DNA from: Pipra filicauda
Lineage: Eukaryota > Chordata > Aves > Passeriformes > Pipridae
DNA: 64,000 nt
Direction: 5' to 3'
NCBI RefSeq assembly: GCF_003945595.2
Contig: NW_024104757.1
Coordinates: 1-64,000, forward strand
Every line of letters starts with the position of its first letter. Positions within the stretch are counted from its first letter, which is position 1. The position numbers and the translations under genes are program-made. A model generated the notes under the pieces. That model worked only from the letters and a program-made list of their open reading frames with translations. It was not told the origin of the DNA and did no database searches. Positions 20,901-32,246 of the stretch are shown here, in pieces.

Positions 20901-23900
20901 TTTTTGAGCTTTTCAGTAAGTTAGAGCAGCAGATCTAATTTTCTTGACCAGTGAGGCTTCAGTGTCAGTAACAGCTGCTTGTGTAAATAACTAATTTTGT
21001 GTAGGACTGGCCATTGCATTTGCACTGTTCCTGACCCCTCAGTGCCTCTCTCACTTTGGCCAAAGAGCAGAGGAGGTGCTGATGAAGTAAAGAAATACAA
21101 AAAAAACCCCACAAATTGGGTGAAATGTGTGTCTGGGTTCCTTGTTGTGCCCAGTGACAGAGCTGAGCAGTGTCACAGCTCTGGCATCTTCCTCGTGGAA
21201 CTCCTGGAAAAAACTCCCAGAAGCCCCAGTGAAACCTTTAAAAATGCTTTAGAATCCGGGATCACGTGGGAAAACAAACATTCCAGGAGAATTTCTGTGG
21301 GGTGTATTGAGCTGTGAGAAGCAGAAGTACAAAACAGAGCAGTTGAGAAAGGTTTATTAATGGTAATATTTGTGTACTTACCAAAAAGCTTTTTTCAGGC
21401 TCTGAGATTATAATCCAGACTATTATAATATCACTTCAGGAAAATGCTGGAAGATACTGTGTGTTCACTTCTGACTTCAGAGGCTGATTATGAGAGTTTC
21501 CTTGGGATATTTTTGGGCTACAAATCCAGCACTGGAAGTGAAGATATGGCATTTCCTTGTTTCTTAAAGAAAGCTTTTGTATCTCTGTTATTACAAATTC
21601 CTAATTGATTTTTTTTCCCCCCTGCTTTTTACCAGGAACAGGAAGGTGGTCGACTACTCCCAGTTTCAGGAATCAGATGATGCTGGTAAATGACTTTTTT
21701 TTTTTCTTAACAGTATCATATTCTGGGGTAGAGCAGTTCATTATTGCCTTGTGTATTAATTGTTTGTCTTTAACTCAAATTCTGAGGAGATCCTGCTCTT
21801 CACAGCCCAAACTGTTAATAAGTATTTGAAAATGTAATGATTTTCATATGTTTTGTATTAAACAAACAATGGTGATAGAAATCTTATTATTTAATGCTTG
21901 TATTGTTGTAGTGCCTTGAGGCTCTTGGCATAACTTCCTTCCTTGGTCTATGTTATGTCCTGAATCTCCCTAATGCCACTTTTTTTCTGTAGGAAAATAT
22001 GTTTTCCATTTATTTTAGTGGACTCTAGTTGAGCCCATGATATCAGGCATTTTGAGGAATAGCATCTTAAAAATATATAATCTTTATGTTCTGTGTGAAT
22101 TGAAGAAAATTTTCTGGGAGCCATATGGAATATGTTTTGAGTTCTTAGAAGACAGACACAGTACTGCTGTTTGTTTATCAGATTACACTGATAATTAATA
22201 TGAAACAAATATGCCTAGTTCTTAATTGCAGCTCTGTTAATGAGGTATTGTGTAAGAGTTGTAAAAAGTTGTGCTGTAAACTCCTATATAATGCCATACT
22301 TTCCCCCATCATAGGACAGTAAATAGTGTTTGCTGTTAAAAGCATGGTGAAATATGTATGGAAGTTAATTTTTAATAGGTTTATATAATAACTGACTAGG
22401 TGTAAAATGAGATAATGTTTCCTCTTGTGAGGTTTTTATGTTTCTTAGCACAGCATTTTTATTGTGCTTGTTGGCACCACAAAAGGTAAAATCACAAGTT
22501 TAAGGCAGGACTTTGCTTCTATAAAAATCTCCTTTGAAGCTTTGTGATCTTGTTTTGTTTGTTTGTTTTTATTTTTTTTTTTTTCGAAGGGCCTTCTTTT
22601 TGTTGTGCATGAAATGATCAGTTTAAGTTAGAGCTGAGGAAGGCAGTTTGCTGGGAAGTAGGAGTTTGATTCAAACCCCTTTTGTACTGTCCCGTCCAGA
22701 TGAAGATTATGGAAGAGATTCAGGTCCCCCATCCAAGAAAATCCGCTCGTCTCCCCGAGAGGCCAAAAATAAGAGGCGATCTGGGAAGAATTCTCAGGAG
22801 GACAGGTAAAAGAACCACTTCATGTCTTGGGAACGTGTCTCCAAACCTTGTCCTGCCTGTGGGGAGCGGGATCCTGCACGAGGAGTGACTGAAGGTGGAA
22901 TTCAAGTCCACGGGGTGAGACTGGGAGCTCTCAGGCTCAGAACTTGCATAACCAGCTTAGACAGTGAGCTGGTTCTTCCTTATCTGAGTAGACAGAGAAA
23001 TCATGTGTGAAGCACTTGTCACTGGTGCTTCATCACTAAAATAGCTTTCCAGAGCCAGGCAGTTGGAATGGGGAGGAATATGATCCGAGTTACAAAGGTT
23101 GGCAGCTGGGACGATTCTGCAGGTAAGCTGGTGGGGAGATGCAGTTCATTTTCCACGTTTGCAGAGTGCTCAGGGCATTCCTGGCCTTACAGGTGAAGTG
23201 GGGTGGGGCAGGGGCCATTTGTTAGTTTTGTGGTTCTTTTTTTCCTCATTTTGTTTAATTCATAAACCTGTCCTGATAAGCAAGTTGCTCCAGCACTGTG
23301 GAAGGACTCAGTGCTCAGAGATACCTTTGCTCTACAGCAAACTTTCCCTCAGCAAGGTATCTTCCATTTCACACCAACTGTGGCCTCCAAATACTTGCCC
23401 TAAGACCTGTTAAATCATTTATCTGTTTTCATGGTAGACATCAGAGCTTCAGGGGTGGAGGTTCTGCCAGCTGCTTCTTGTCCTGTAACCCCAAGGTGTC
23501 TTTTACTCTCCATCAGAGATCAGATCATTTGGACCAAACCTGTGCCAGTTCAGAGCTGTACAGCAACATGCACAGAGTGGGATCTAAACAATGACTATAA
23601 ATCTATTCAGAATCAACCTTTATTCCCTTTATAGATTCAGCATATAAACCATCAAAATTCTAAATAAAATGGAAGCCATCTTGGTAGCTTTCAGAGTGGA
23701 GTTTTTTCACCTCACCCTGATTATTGCCTGGTTGGTTCACTTGGCACCATATAAGTTTATTATGTGATTGGGTTTGAACATTACCTTTCTAGCTGTGATA
23801 ACTGCACATACACCAGAGGAATCCTGAAGTATAAGGTGGTAATGTCCAGGAAAAGTGCATATTCCCAGCCTAGACACCAGTTTGCTCTTCAAAAACCGTT

Positions 23901-26225
23901 ATTTTCCACACAACAGTGACTGAAATCAAAGTTAGAACAGCAGGCAAACTTTGTATTTCTCTCATTTTCAGTGAGGATTCAGAAGACAAAGATGTGAAGA
24001 CTAAGAAAGATGATTCACACTCAGCAGGTAACTCCATTGTACCTGATACATCTTCAAAACAAGCAGTGTCTCCTCAAAACCAGTTTGTGAGAGTTGCAGG
24101 AGTAGGATTTGACAGAGTTCTGACTAGAAGAGCAGCACTTCTCCAATCCACTCACCTTAAGTTGGATTCTGCCTCTCCTGCTGTTACTTCCCACCCTGGT
24201 TTGGGATAATGTGGGTTGGGGTGGTTTTTTTTGGTGTAATGTGGTGGTACTATAAAGTTTGTCTTCACAGGTGGATGGACTTGTTAATCTCTTCCCTGTA
24301 GTTTTCATCCCTATCTCAGAATGATTCAAGAAACTTCATCTTGGTCCCTTTTCCTTCCAGATGAGGATTTTGGCAGTGAAGATGATGATATAGGAGCAGA
24401 CGATGGCAAAGCTGACAGTGACTATGAGAGCTCTCAAAAAAGCAAAAAAGGAAAAAAGGCTAAGCCAGACAAGAACAAGAGAGCAGCCTCCAAATCCAGG
24501 AAAAGGCCTGCAGGTAAAAAAAAAAAGAAAAATAAAAAAAAAGAGGTTACTGGTGTAGTTGGGTGACTGCAGGAAGGTGTTTAATATGTCAGATGTTACC
24601 AGTTATCAGTGAGTGTCTTGATTTACTCTCTTATGAATGACTTGCTGCCTCAGGACAGGGTTGTGTGTGTTGTGTATCCATCATAACCTGGTGGCTTTTG
24701 CTGCAGAGGACAGCGAGGATGAGAAGGAGGATCACAAAAACGTCCGTCAGCAGCGACAGGCGGCGTCCAAAGCGGCTTCCAAACAGCGGGAGATGCTCAT
24801 GGATGACGTGGGGAGTGAGGAGGAAGAGCAAGAGGATGATGAGGCCCAGTTCCAGGAGAGTGAGTAAATGGGATTGAACTGGGTTTAGGAGCAGATGGGG
24901 GTTTATGGGTCTGGCCACACAGCAAAAGGAGTAATTTGCTCTTTGACTGTGACACCGAAGGCATCAATCGTCCTTAGTATTTTACTTTTTACTGGCCAAC
25001 AGACCAAGCTTTTAGGGTTTTCACATCTAGAATTTGTGCTCAGAGTTTGCAGATGCCTGTTTTTGTAAGCAGCCCTAAAGGGTTATTGTAAAGCTCTCGC
25101 TGCTTCTTGCTGTCCCTCTGGTTTTAAGGCCTTGATGCTCCTCTCAGATGATGTAAAAACCAAGTCAAATGTTTTACCCCAGCAGACAGTGGAAGCTCAG
25201 AGGTCCCAGTCTGTGTCCTGTCTCACTGGCAGATCTCTCATCTTCTGCTCCCTTTCCTCTTTGCCCCAAAAAAACTTAAATTTCTTTATGCTTCCAGCAG
25301 ATTCAGGAAGTGATGAAGACTTCCTCATGGAAGATGATGATGACAGTGATTATGGCAGTTCAAAAAAGAAGAATAAGAAGGTCTCCAAGAAATCCAAGCC
25401 AGAGAGGAAAGAAAAGAAAATGCCCAAGCCCAGGCTAAAGGCTACAGGTGAGTCAGTAGATATCCACATAAATGTTGAAGGGCTAAAATGCCATGATTTA
25501 AAGCATAAATATAAAATAATAAGGTGGCTTTAATTCTTACTTTAGGGATTGAATTTATCTTGTTGGTAAAAACTACATAGTATTCAAACCCTTCCCTGTT
25601 GAGGTGCTGCATTCTGACTTTTTCTGTCTTGTAGCCAAATAATACAATTTGTGGCTTTGTTTGGGACTCTGTGGTGTTTTCAGGCTGGAGGAAGGTGGGG
25701 AAATCTGAACCAAAGGAGAAGTGGCTGCATTTCTGCAGGAAGTTTGAAGTTTAATAGTGATGTATGTTCTGGTTTGACAAGGGCTGTGTTCATTCATGAT
25801 GTCACATCCAGTAATTAGTCAGGACCTGCAATGAAATAGCTTTTAAACCTCGTTAGCTAATTTTCAGCTAATAGGGGGTGCAAAAAAACAATCCGTGGGG
25901 TCAAAGCAAAATAAAAACTGCTGCTGAAGGGACTTGTAAATCCTATTTGTGTAACACCATGTGACTTTTGGGGGTTTTTTTTGCCTTTGCTGCTGCTAAG
26001 TTTTACAAGCTTTCTCTTGTTTCAGTGACCCCCAGTCCAGTGAAAGGCAAAGGGAAGGGAGGTCGTCCCACAGCCTCCAAGGCAACGAAAGAAAAGACCC
26101 CATCCCCCAAAGAAGAGGATGAAGAGCCTGAAAGCCCCCCAGAAAAGAAAAAATCAGCCAGCCCTCCACCAGAGAAGTCAGGGGATGAGGGATCTGAAGA
26201 CGAAGCACCCTCTGGTGAAGATTAA
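14204..26225 (+). CDS. NUCKS1: NUCKS1 nuclear casein kinase/CDK substrate, 7 core exons plus a cassette
   Basis: Core exons: 14204-14220, 21636-21685, 22700-22805, 23972-24027, 24707-24859, 25298-25447 and 26026-26225, all GT-AG, giving 243 aa, the same length as human. Including the in-frame exon 24361-24513 gives 294 aa. The product is a disordered chromatin-associated protein related to RAD51AP1 and a CK2, CDK and DNA-damage-kinase substrate, with roles in transcription and homologous recombination in mammals. Visible features (243-aa numbering): conserved N-terminus [16 protein letters not shown]; acidic SEDSED blocks (about 55-65 and 77-85); basic linker [22 protein letters not shown] (about 131-147); SPVK CDK site at 181-184; AT-hook-like GRP core (about 190-192); acidic C-terminus. 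Exon 1 carries only five codons plus two bases. Identification is secure. Confidence 0.96.
14960..15232 (+). mobile_element. CR1 LINE 3' fragment at the island edge
   Basis: A sense CR1 end: GGACCTCAGGGAAAGGTTCTTCC...CCAAGGCTGCCAGAGCTCC...TGGACTGGATGGTCC then ATTCTGTGTGAATTCTGTGATTCTGTGA. It is the only clear CR1 in the NUCKS1 transcription unit and sits at the downstream border of the CpG island. Confidence 0.9.
16811..16840. repeat. AT-rich inverted repeat
   Basis: TATCCTATAATAT, spacer AAA, then ATATTATAGGGATA: near-perfect 13-base arms (one extra G). It could form a short hairpin; no function is evident. Confidence 0.6.
21686..23971 (+). other. NUCKS1: NUCKS1 introns 2 and 3 (with exon 3 at 22700-22805 between them)
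   Basis: Intron 2 runs 21686-22699 (GTAAAT...CCGTCCAG, phase 1). Intron 3 runs 22806-23971 (GTAAAA...TTTTCAG, phase 2). Both are AT-rich single-copy sequence with no transposon or extra exon that I can identify. Confidence 0.7.
24361..24513 (+). CDS. NUCKS1: Extra in-frame NUCKS1 cassette exon (51 codons)
   Basis: It is bounded by CCTTTTCCTTCCAG and a GTAAAA donor, and both ends are phase 1, so skipping or including it keeps the frame. It encodes [20 protein letters not shown] then [20 protein letters not shown] and a basic tail, inserted after residue 76. The order DEDF, acidic run, DSDY, SS, Lys-rich run, KP repeats that of the exon at 25298-25447 ([17 protein letters not shown]...KKSKP), so the two look like exon duplicates. 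It is not in the 243-aa mammalian protein as I know it. The donor is weaker than its neighbours' and is followed by an A-rich run, which fits alternative use. No transcript evidence is available here. Confidence 0.72.
25296..25301 (+). promoter_or_regulatory. NUCKS1: NAGNAG tandem splice acceptor of NUCKS1 exon 25298
   Basis: The acceptor reads TTCCAGCAGATTCAGG. Splicing at the first AG (25296-25297) gives ...[11 protein letters not shown]; at the second AG (25299-25300) it gives ...QE-N-SGSDEDF, one residue shorter. The first matches the mammalian spacing ([11 protein letters not shown]). Confidence 0.75.
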
Positions 26226-27384
26226 AAAATGGCAGTTGAGGAAATCTTTGGTTAAAAAAAAAAAGAGAAAAAAAAAAAGAAAAAGGAAAAGAAAAACATA
26301 CTTAGGGGTAGAACACGGTTTTGGCTGTGGCTTGACTCATGGGCTTTGAATGCTGTCTTTACTTTCAGCTGTTTAATACAGTGTATCCTTTTTTAATAAG
26401 AGGAAACCCTTATACAGTAATATTTTGAAGTCAATGTTCTCTGTTGGCCATTCCGTTCTCCCTCCCCCACCAAATCTGAAAGCCATTTGAGACAAATTAA
26501 CAGACCATTAAATATATTTTTTTTTTCAAGGGATATTGCAGTTGTGAAGCAATAAGGTTTGAGGACTGATATGTGGAAACCATACTTAAAAAATCCTTAA
26601 GTAGAATAGATTTTTTTTCCCAATGCTGGTAAGAGTTGTTTAAAACTATTATTCTGTATTTGAATATATGGAGAGAAAAAAAAAAAAAAGAACCTATGCT
26701 TTAACAGACTTTTGTTGAGACAAGTTCACTCTCAGAAAAAATGTAGTTGATATAATTCCAGTGGAGGAAAAGGAGACACAGGGAGGAAACCTGTGTTTCT
26801 TGGATTCAGGCACGTTTTTCATGGAAAGCAATCAAGAGACCCAGAGATGGTCCAGTGTCTTTGATTTAGAAAAGACCCTCCAATTAGGATGGGAGATTTT
26901 TTTTTTTTTTGTCTTTGCTGGATAAAAAAAAACCTCTTCTGCTGTAGGCAAATTGCAGCCCATTCTCTACAAACCCAGATGTACAACTTACAAGCTTCCC
27001 ACATCCATTAACTCCACTTGATTTCTTCAGGGTTGGCTGTAGATGGGCAGAACAAGGAAGAGAAATTGCAAACAACTTTTAAAACCAGTTTCCATTTGGT
27101 TATTGTGGAAAATATGTCTTTAGAGTTTTTTTCCAAGGAGAAAAAAAAATAAATTAACGGATAGTGTAAAAAACTTAAAATTCTTTAGGTTTTGGGGCGA
27201 GGGATGTCTGTGTGTAAATGTGAAGCAAAGGATTCTGCAGTGCTCTGGTCAGTCTCGGATCCCATGAGTCAGGCTTTAGTGTTTCTCTTCTCTCCCTCCA
27301 TCTGTCCTCAGAAAAGCTCCAGTGATCCCTCAGCCCTCTCCAGCTGCAGCGTGGGACAGCAGGCAGTGAACACCCCCTCCCTCC

Positions 27385-27790
27385 CCATCCATCCCACCTC
27401 CACACCCTCATCCATCCATCCCACCTCCACACCCTCATCCATCCATCCCACCTCCACACCCTCATCCTTCCATCCCACCTCCACACCCTCATCCTTCCAT
27501 CCCACCTCCACACCCTCATCCTTCCATCCCACCTCCACACCCTCATCCTTCCATCCCACACCCTCTCCATCATCCCACCTCCCACCTCCATCCCTCATCC
27601 TTCCATCCCCTCTCCCCATCCCACCTCCACATCCTTCATCCTTCCATCCCTCAGTGGGGGACAGCAGGCAGCCATGGAGCATCCCCCCCATGCTTCATCC
27701 TTCCATCCCTCAGTGGGGGACAGCAGGCAGTGACCATGCCCCCCATCCCACCTCCGTGCCCTCATCCTTCCATCCCTTCATCCTTTGCTC
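27385..27790 (+). repeat. Minisatellite inside the NUCKS1 3' UTR
   Basis: About seven copies of a 23-bp unit (core CCACCTCCACACCCTCATCC) from 27385 to 27555 pass into degenerate copies. A larger unit containing CATCCCTCAGTGGGGGACAG then occurs at about 27645 and 27702, with a relative (GTGGGACAGCAGGCAG) at 27350. Long ORFs on both strands here are repeat artefacts. Confidence 0.9.
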
Positions 27791-28623
27791 CCACGGCCAC
27801 ACTGCTGGTCCAGCTCCCCGAGCCTGGGAAGCGCTGGGTAGGGAAGGTGGCCAAGGCTGGAGCTGGGAGGGAGTGTTGGAAGTGGAGTGTTGGAAGCAGG
27901 ACTGTTTTAGGTGGCAAGCAGGATGTCCCTCAGAGCGAGACACTCGAGATGTGTGTGGTGGCATTTTAACGTGCTTTTATCAAAGCAGCCACGTCCTTTT
28001 TTTGTCGTCGTTTTATGTTCGTTTTTAAACCTCCATTAAACTACACAAGCCTTGGGTTTCAAACCCTGATAACAGAGGTTGCTGCCATGTTTGTTGGTGG
28101 AAATATTGAAAACTGGACCTGCCATTTTTCTCTCTTTTTTTTTTGTTTCCTTTAAACCCTTTGTGCTTCTGTTGGTTGCTCACAGTTATCTTCCAGCTGA
28201 CAAGCTTTTGCATCCTATTTTTTTGTTTGTTTGTTGTTGTTTGTTTTTTTTTTTTGGTCACAGAACTACACATTTTGTAACCAGCCTCTTGAAGGTAACA
28301 TAAGGCAGCTAATTAGTTGGATTTCTGGTAGCACATGCTACCAGATTCGTAATCCTGTTTGGATTTTAGAGAGCTCTTAGATGTGATACACTAATATGAT
28401 CAGGAAGGACACTTGGCTGAATCCATAGGGAGCCTGAGGATGCTGAGCACAGTGTGGAGCCTCAGATGGGGAATGGAATATTAATGCAGCAGCCGAGTGA
28501 TTTGTCTTGTGTGGTTCATAGCCCTGGTTTTTATTGAGGCTGGTAAATTACTTTACCTTGGCTTATAAAAATTTCAAGTTCTCTTAACGTTCTTTACTCT
28601 CATGAAACTACTGTTGCCGTTCC

Positions 28624-28629
28624 AATAAA
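28624..28629 (+). terminator. NUCKS1: Proximal NUCKS1 poly(A) signal AATAAA
   Basis: TTCCAATAAAGATGATCGTTGTTTCGATTGT: a canonical hexamer followed by a GU/U-rich element, about 2.4 kb after the stop codon. Confidence 0.6.
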
Positions 28630-31600
28630 GATGATCGTTGTTTCGATTGTAAATCTTTCATTTTTGAAGTGGTTCCAATTTCCAGAGCAGCTTAAGGCTG
28701 GAGTGAAGTACCAATCTTGAAACAGAAGTGAATGTAAAAATCTCCTCTCCCACACCTCTTCCCTGATTTCTGGGAGAGCAGAGTCTCTCTTGCATTCCCT
28801 CTGCTCCTAGTCCTGTGCTTCTTGGGGAATATGGGAAAAGAAATGGCCATATTTTAAAAACCATTTTGGGGGGTAGCAAACACTCTTGCAAGTGTTTGGT
28901 TCACAGAGTTGTTCCCCTTCAATCCAGACTGTGTTTCAAAGGGGGTTTTTTTTGGTATTAAAATGTGCAAGGATTATTCCAGTTCATCTGGTCAAACAGC
29001 TGGTTCTTCACCTGCTGGACCAGATCTTTTCTGAAGAGTATATTTTGTAAGTTCCACTTAAAATACATATTTTTGGGGTCCTTTTTTTTTTTCCCCCAAC
29101 ACGGTTAAGAAAAGTCAAGGCTGTGAAAAAAATCTGTTTCCGTTGTTCTCAGCTCAGGTTTTGGGACTGGATTGTTTTATGCCTGGCAAGTTTGACCCTT
29201 TATCTCACAGAACTGTTCTTTTTTTTTGTTTTCCTCCCACGTTATTTTCTGAGTTTGTCCCTTCCCAAACACTCTGTAAATCCCGTGCTTTGGGGATTTG
29301 GGAACTTTTTCTAAATCTTCCTGTCTTGCTGATTTATGCAAACACTAAGCCCTGATGGTCTCTTGGCTGCTCTGTTAGCAGTGCAGCAGTTTACATTCAT
29401 ATTTTTATTACATTTAATTATTTTTAGCAAACCCCATTTTTCAGTAACAGCAGCAGCAGCTTCACGTTTTTCGGTGTCCTTTCTTCATTAATTTGTGTTA
29501 AGCATTCTGATTTCTTGGAGGAAAGCTGTGCAAATGCCTTTCTTTGGGAGCATGAATGGTTCTTCGTGGAGCAGAGAGTTTGGTTCACAGGAGGCTTTGA
29601 AAATCTTGTTCCATTGCTGTAGTTTTGGAACCTCTGCAGAGAGGTAAATGAATTTATTCCAAAGTTTTAGTTAGTCTCGAGTTCTGCCCTGATCTTACCA
29701 TTAAAAAAATAGTAGTTTATAACTTGTATTATATATTCTTTTGGAGATTCTAAATCCACACCACCACGCTGAGTTTTGCAGTTTATGCCAATAGTCCTGC
29801 CTTGAACAAGGTTTGATCAGTCATAATTGGCAGTTTGGGTTGGAATTTTATATTAAAGGTGATTTACTTCAGTTTCTGATCAGCATGGGAATGCCAACCA
29901 TGCTGAGCTGAACGGGTTTCTGAGTGGACTGTGGGGGAGAGCCTGTCAAAAACGGGGCAGCTGAGAAGCTTTTAATTTGGTTTTAACTTCATCAAAGCAG
30001 AAGAGTGTGAGGGGAGAGAAGCAGCAGCACACCTTGGGTGACTCACCAGTGCCAGGTAATGGTTCTGAGCCTGCTCAGCTCCTGTGCCAGCACAGGAGGT
30101 GATGGACAACCAGGGATAGTGGCAGAAGACGTGCTGGAATTCCTGGTTTTTTCCTTTTTTTCCTTTTTTTTTTTTCTCCTTTTTTTCTTTTTTTTTTTCC
30201 CTCCACTGGTGATGGTCACAAAGGTACAATAGACACTGAGGCACCCAGGTTTGAGGAGGGAGGGAAGCAAAACTGTAACATGCTGGAAGCTTTTGAGCTG
30301 TAGAAACTGGTGCTTTGCTTTATGTAATTTGTCTGTGAAGTGTTTATTTTTATAACAGATCATATTGTTGAACACATGGTTCTTCAAATCTTACAAACTG
30401 ATCTCCGTGAGTTTAATATTTGGTTGAGAAGTGGACGTTCATCTGTTGGGGGGAGGCAGGATGTGAAAATGAAGCAGATGGATATTTAAAGGGACACTGT
30501 CACGAGGTAGTTGCTGGCATATAGGAGATGTTAGTTTGGGGGGGGGTCACACCTATATGTGGAAATTATATATTCTGTATGTATATGATCAAATAGAAAA
30601 AATTGTTCCCTGAGCTTTCGAGTATTTTCCTACAGTTTTGGGAGGTTCAAATATAAGTTCTGATCAAATAGGAGGCAACACTAATTGTTCTGTTCTTGCT
30701 GTCCAAGGTGACTTTTTGTCTCTTAAGTGCTCTGAGGAGCATCAGAGCTCCGGGAGCCGCCAGTGTCCTCTCGAGGCCTCCCCAAAAATCAAGTTTCAGA
30801 CTCCCCACTTCAGTAGTTGACTGGCATTTGAATGTCTTTTCATTGAACTCTTTCTACTGAAATCAAACCACGACTCAGATTTCTAAGTCTAGTCAAGTCC
30901 TGCCACGTGCTGGCCCTGTATCAACCACTGTTGGCCCCGACTCCAGCCTTCCTGCCCCTGCAGCCGGCCCAGCATGCTCAGTGTGACTGCAACCCACCCT
31001 TGTGCATAATGCTTTGTATATTGGGGGCGAGGGGGTTTTTTATATATATATTTTGGGAGGGTGGGGGGGGGGGTGGTAGCGGGGTGGGACGGAGGAAATC
31101 CTCAAATCAGCTTAAGCCAGACTTAAAAAATGTGTGTAAAAGCCCCCGAGGTCTGTGGGGTGTGAGTGCGCGGGTGTGAGTGCGCGCCTGGGAGCGTCCA
31201 GCATCCCGTCCCCTTTGTGTTCACCAGCTTGGTGAGTTGGACTTTTCTTCTTTTTTATTTTTTTTTTTTTTAATTTTTTCCCTTTTATTTTTTTTTTTCG
31301 GTTTTGGTTTCGTTTTTCCTCTCTGCAGAAGAAGCAATTGTTAACGAAATTTCAAATTGTACAAGAGCTTGTTTCTTTTCTTTTTTTTTTTTGCCGGTTT
31401 AACGTCACGGCAAGGTTGATGAATCAGTTGGGAGGTGGAGAGAGGAGGAGGAGACTCCAGGTAGGGCCTTGGGCAAGGCATCATTCTGTGGTATGCAATG
31501 AATATTTGTCTCGAGTATTTGCAATCCCCTGCTGAGCTTTTCTAAAAATCAGGCTCTTTGCAGTTCCCCTCCCCATCCTCTTTTAATTTTTCTTTTTTTG

Positions 31601-32051
31601 GTTGATCTCAAGAGCAGACAGAAAAGGGGGCAGCTGCAAACAGTCACCTCTGGGCCCAGTGGGGTTGGCAACTCTTGCAATACCTTGACAACACTGAGAT
31701 AAGCATGGTACTAGGAGTTAAGTCTGAATGTAACATTAATGCTTTATTTAAAATAAAAAACAAAAAAACAACAACCCACGCTTTCTTCTTGTTTTGTTTT
31801 TTCAAGGGGTTGAAGTGAACATGACTGTCGACCATGTTCGTGAATTTATAGATGCAACATTCATTGGTAGAATTGTGTGATGGTCTTTTGTGCTACTTAA
31901 TTTTACATATTCCAGTCTCTGTATGTACCTGCAAAGAAAGAAAAAAAAAAATAACAAAACCCTGCTTTGCTTTTATTGAAAGGGTTCCCAGGACTGCATA
32001 CCTGCTCCTGAGCTCTGTTTTAAGTATGTGTATCCTTCGCTTGTATTTTGT

Positions 32052-32246
32052 ATTAAAAAAAAAAAAGAACCACGAGGAAAAAGAACCCTTTATTGTTCAG
32101 CATGTTGGAATTGTGTCCCCTCTTTTATTTTTCTCCTTTTTGGAATATATTAAGCAACTCATTCTTCTGTATCTTTTATTTTCTTTTGTAAACTTTTCGG
32201 TTTTGTTTAAAAATGGCTTTATAAAAGGGCTTTTATAACCCATAAA
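32052..32246 (+). terminator. NUCKS1: Candidate distal NUCKS1 poly(A) signals
   Basis: ATTAAA at 32052-32057 and the variant CATAAA at 32241-32246, the latter followed by TTGTGTAATTCTTCTGCTGTTTG. Either could end the long mRNA isoform; neither is canonical. Confidence 0.35.

Larger units (their letters stand above)
14221..21635 (+). other. NUCKS1: NUCKS1 intron 1
   Basis: Donor GTGAGT at 14221, acceptor TTTTTACCAG ending at 21635. Apart from the rest of the CpG island, one CR1 fragment (14960-15232) and an AT-rich hairpin (16811-16840), it is unique sequence with moderate A+T and a T20 run near 19710. No coding exon or structured RNA is recognisable. Confidence 0.75.

Noticed and set aside
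24321..24566. The cassette exon region as a stand-alone small gene
   Set aside because: Its phase-1 ends, splice signals and similarity to a neighbouring NUCKS1 exon fit a cassette exon, not an independent start.
27192..28028. 278-codon + and 138-codon minus ORFs rich in HPTSTPSS or RMRVWRWDG repeats
   Set aside because: Artefacts of the 23-bp minisatellite in the NUCKS1 3' UTR; a 23-bp period cannot conserve one frame by selection.
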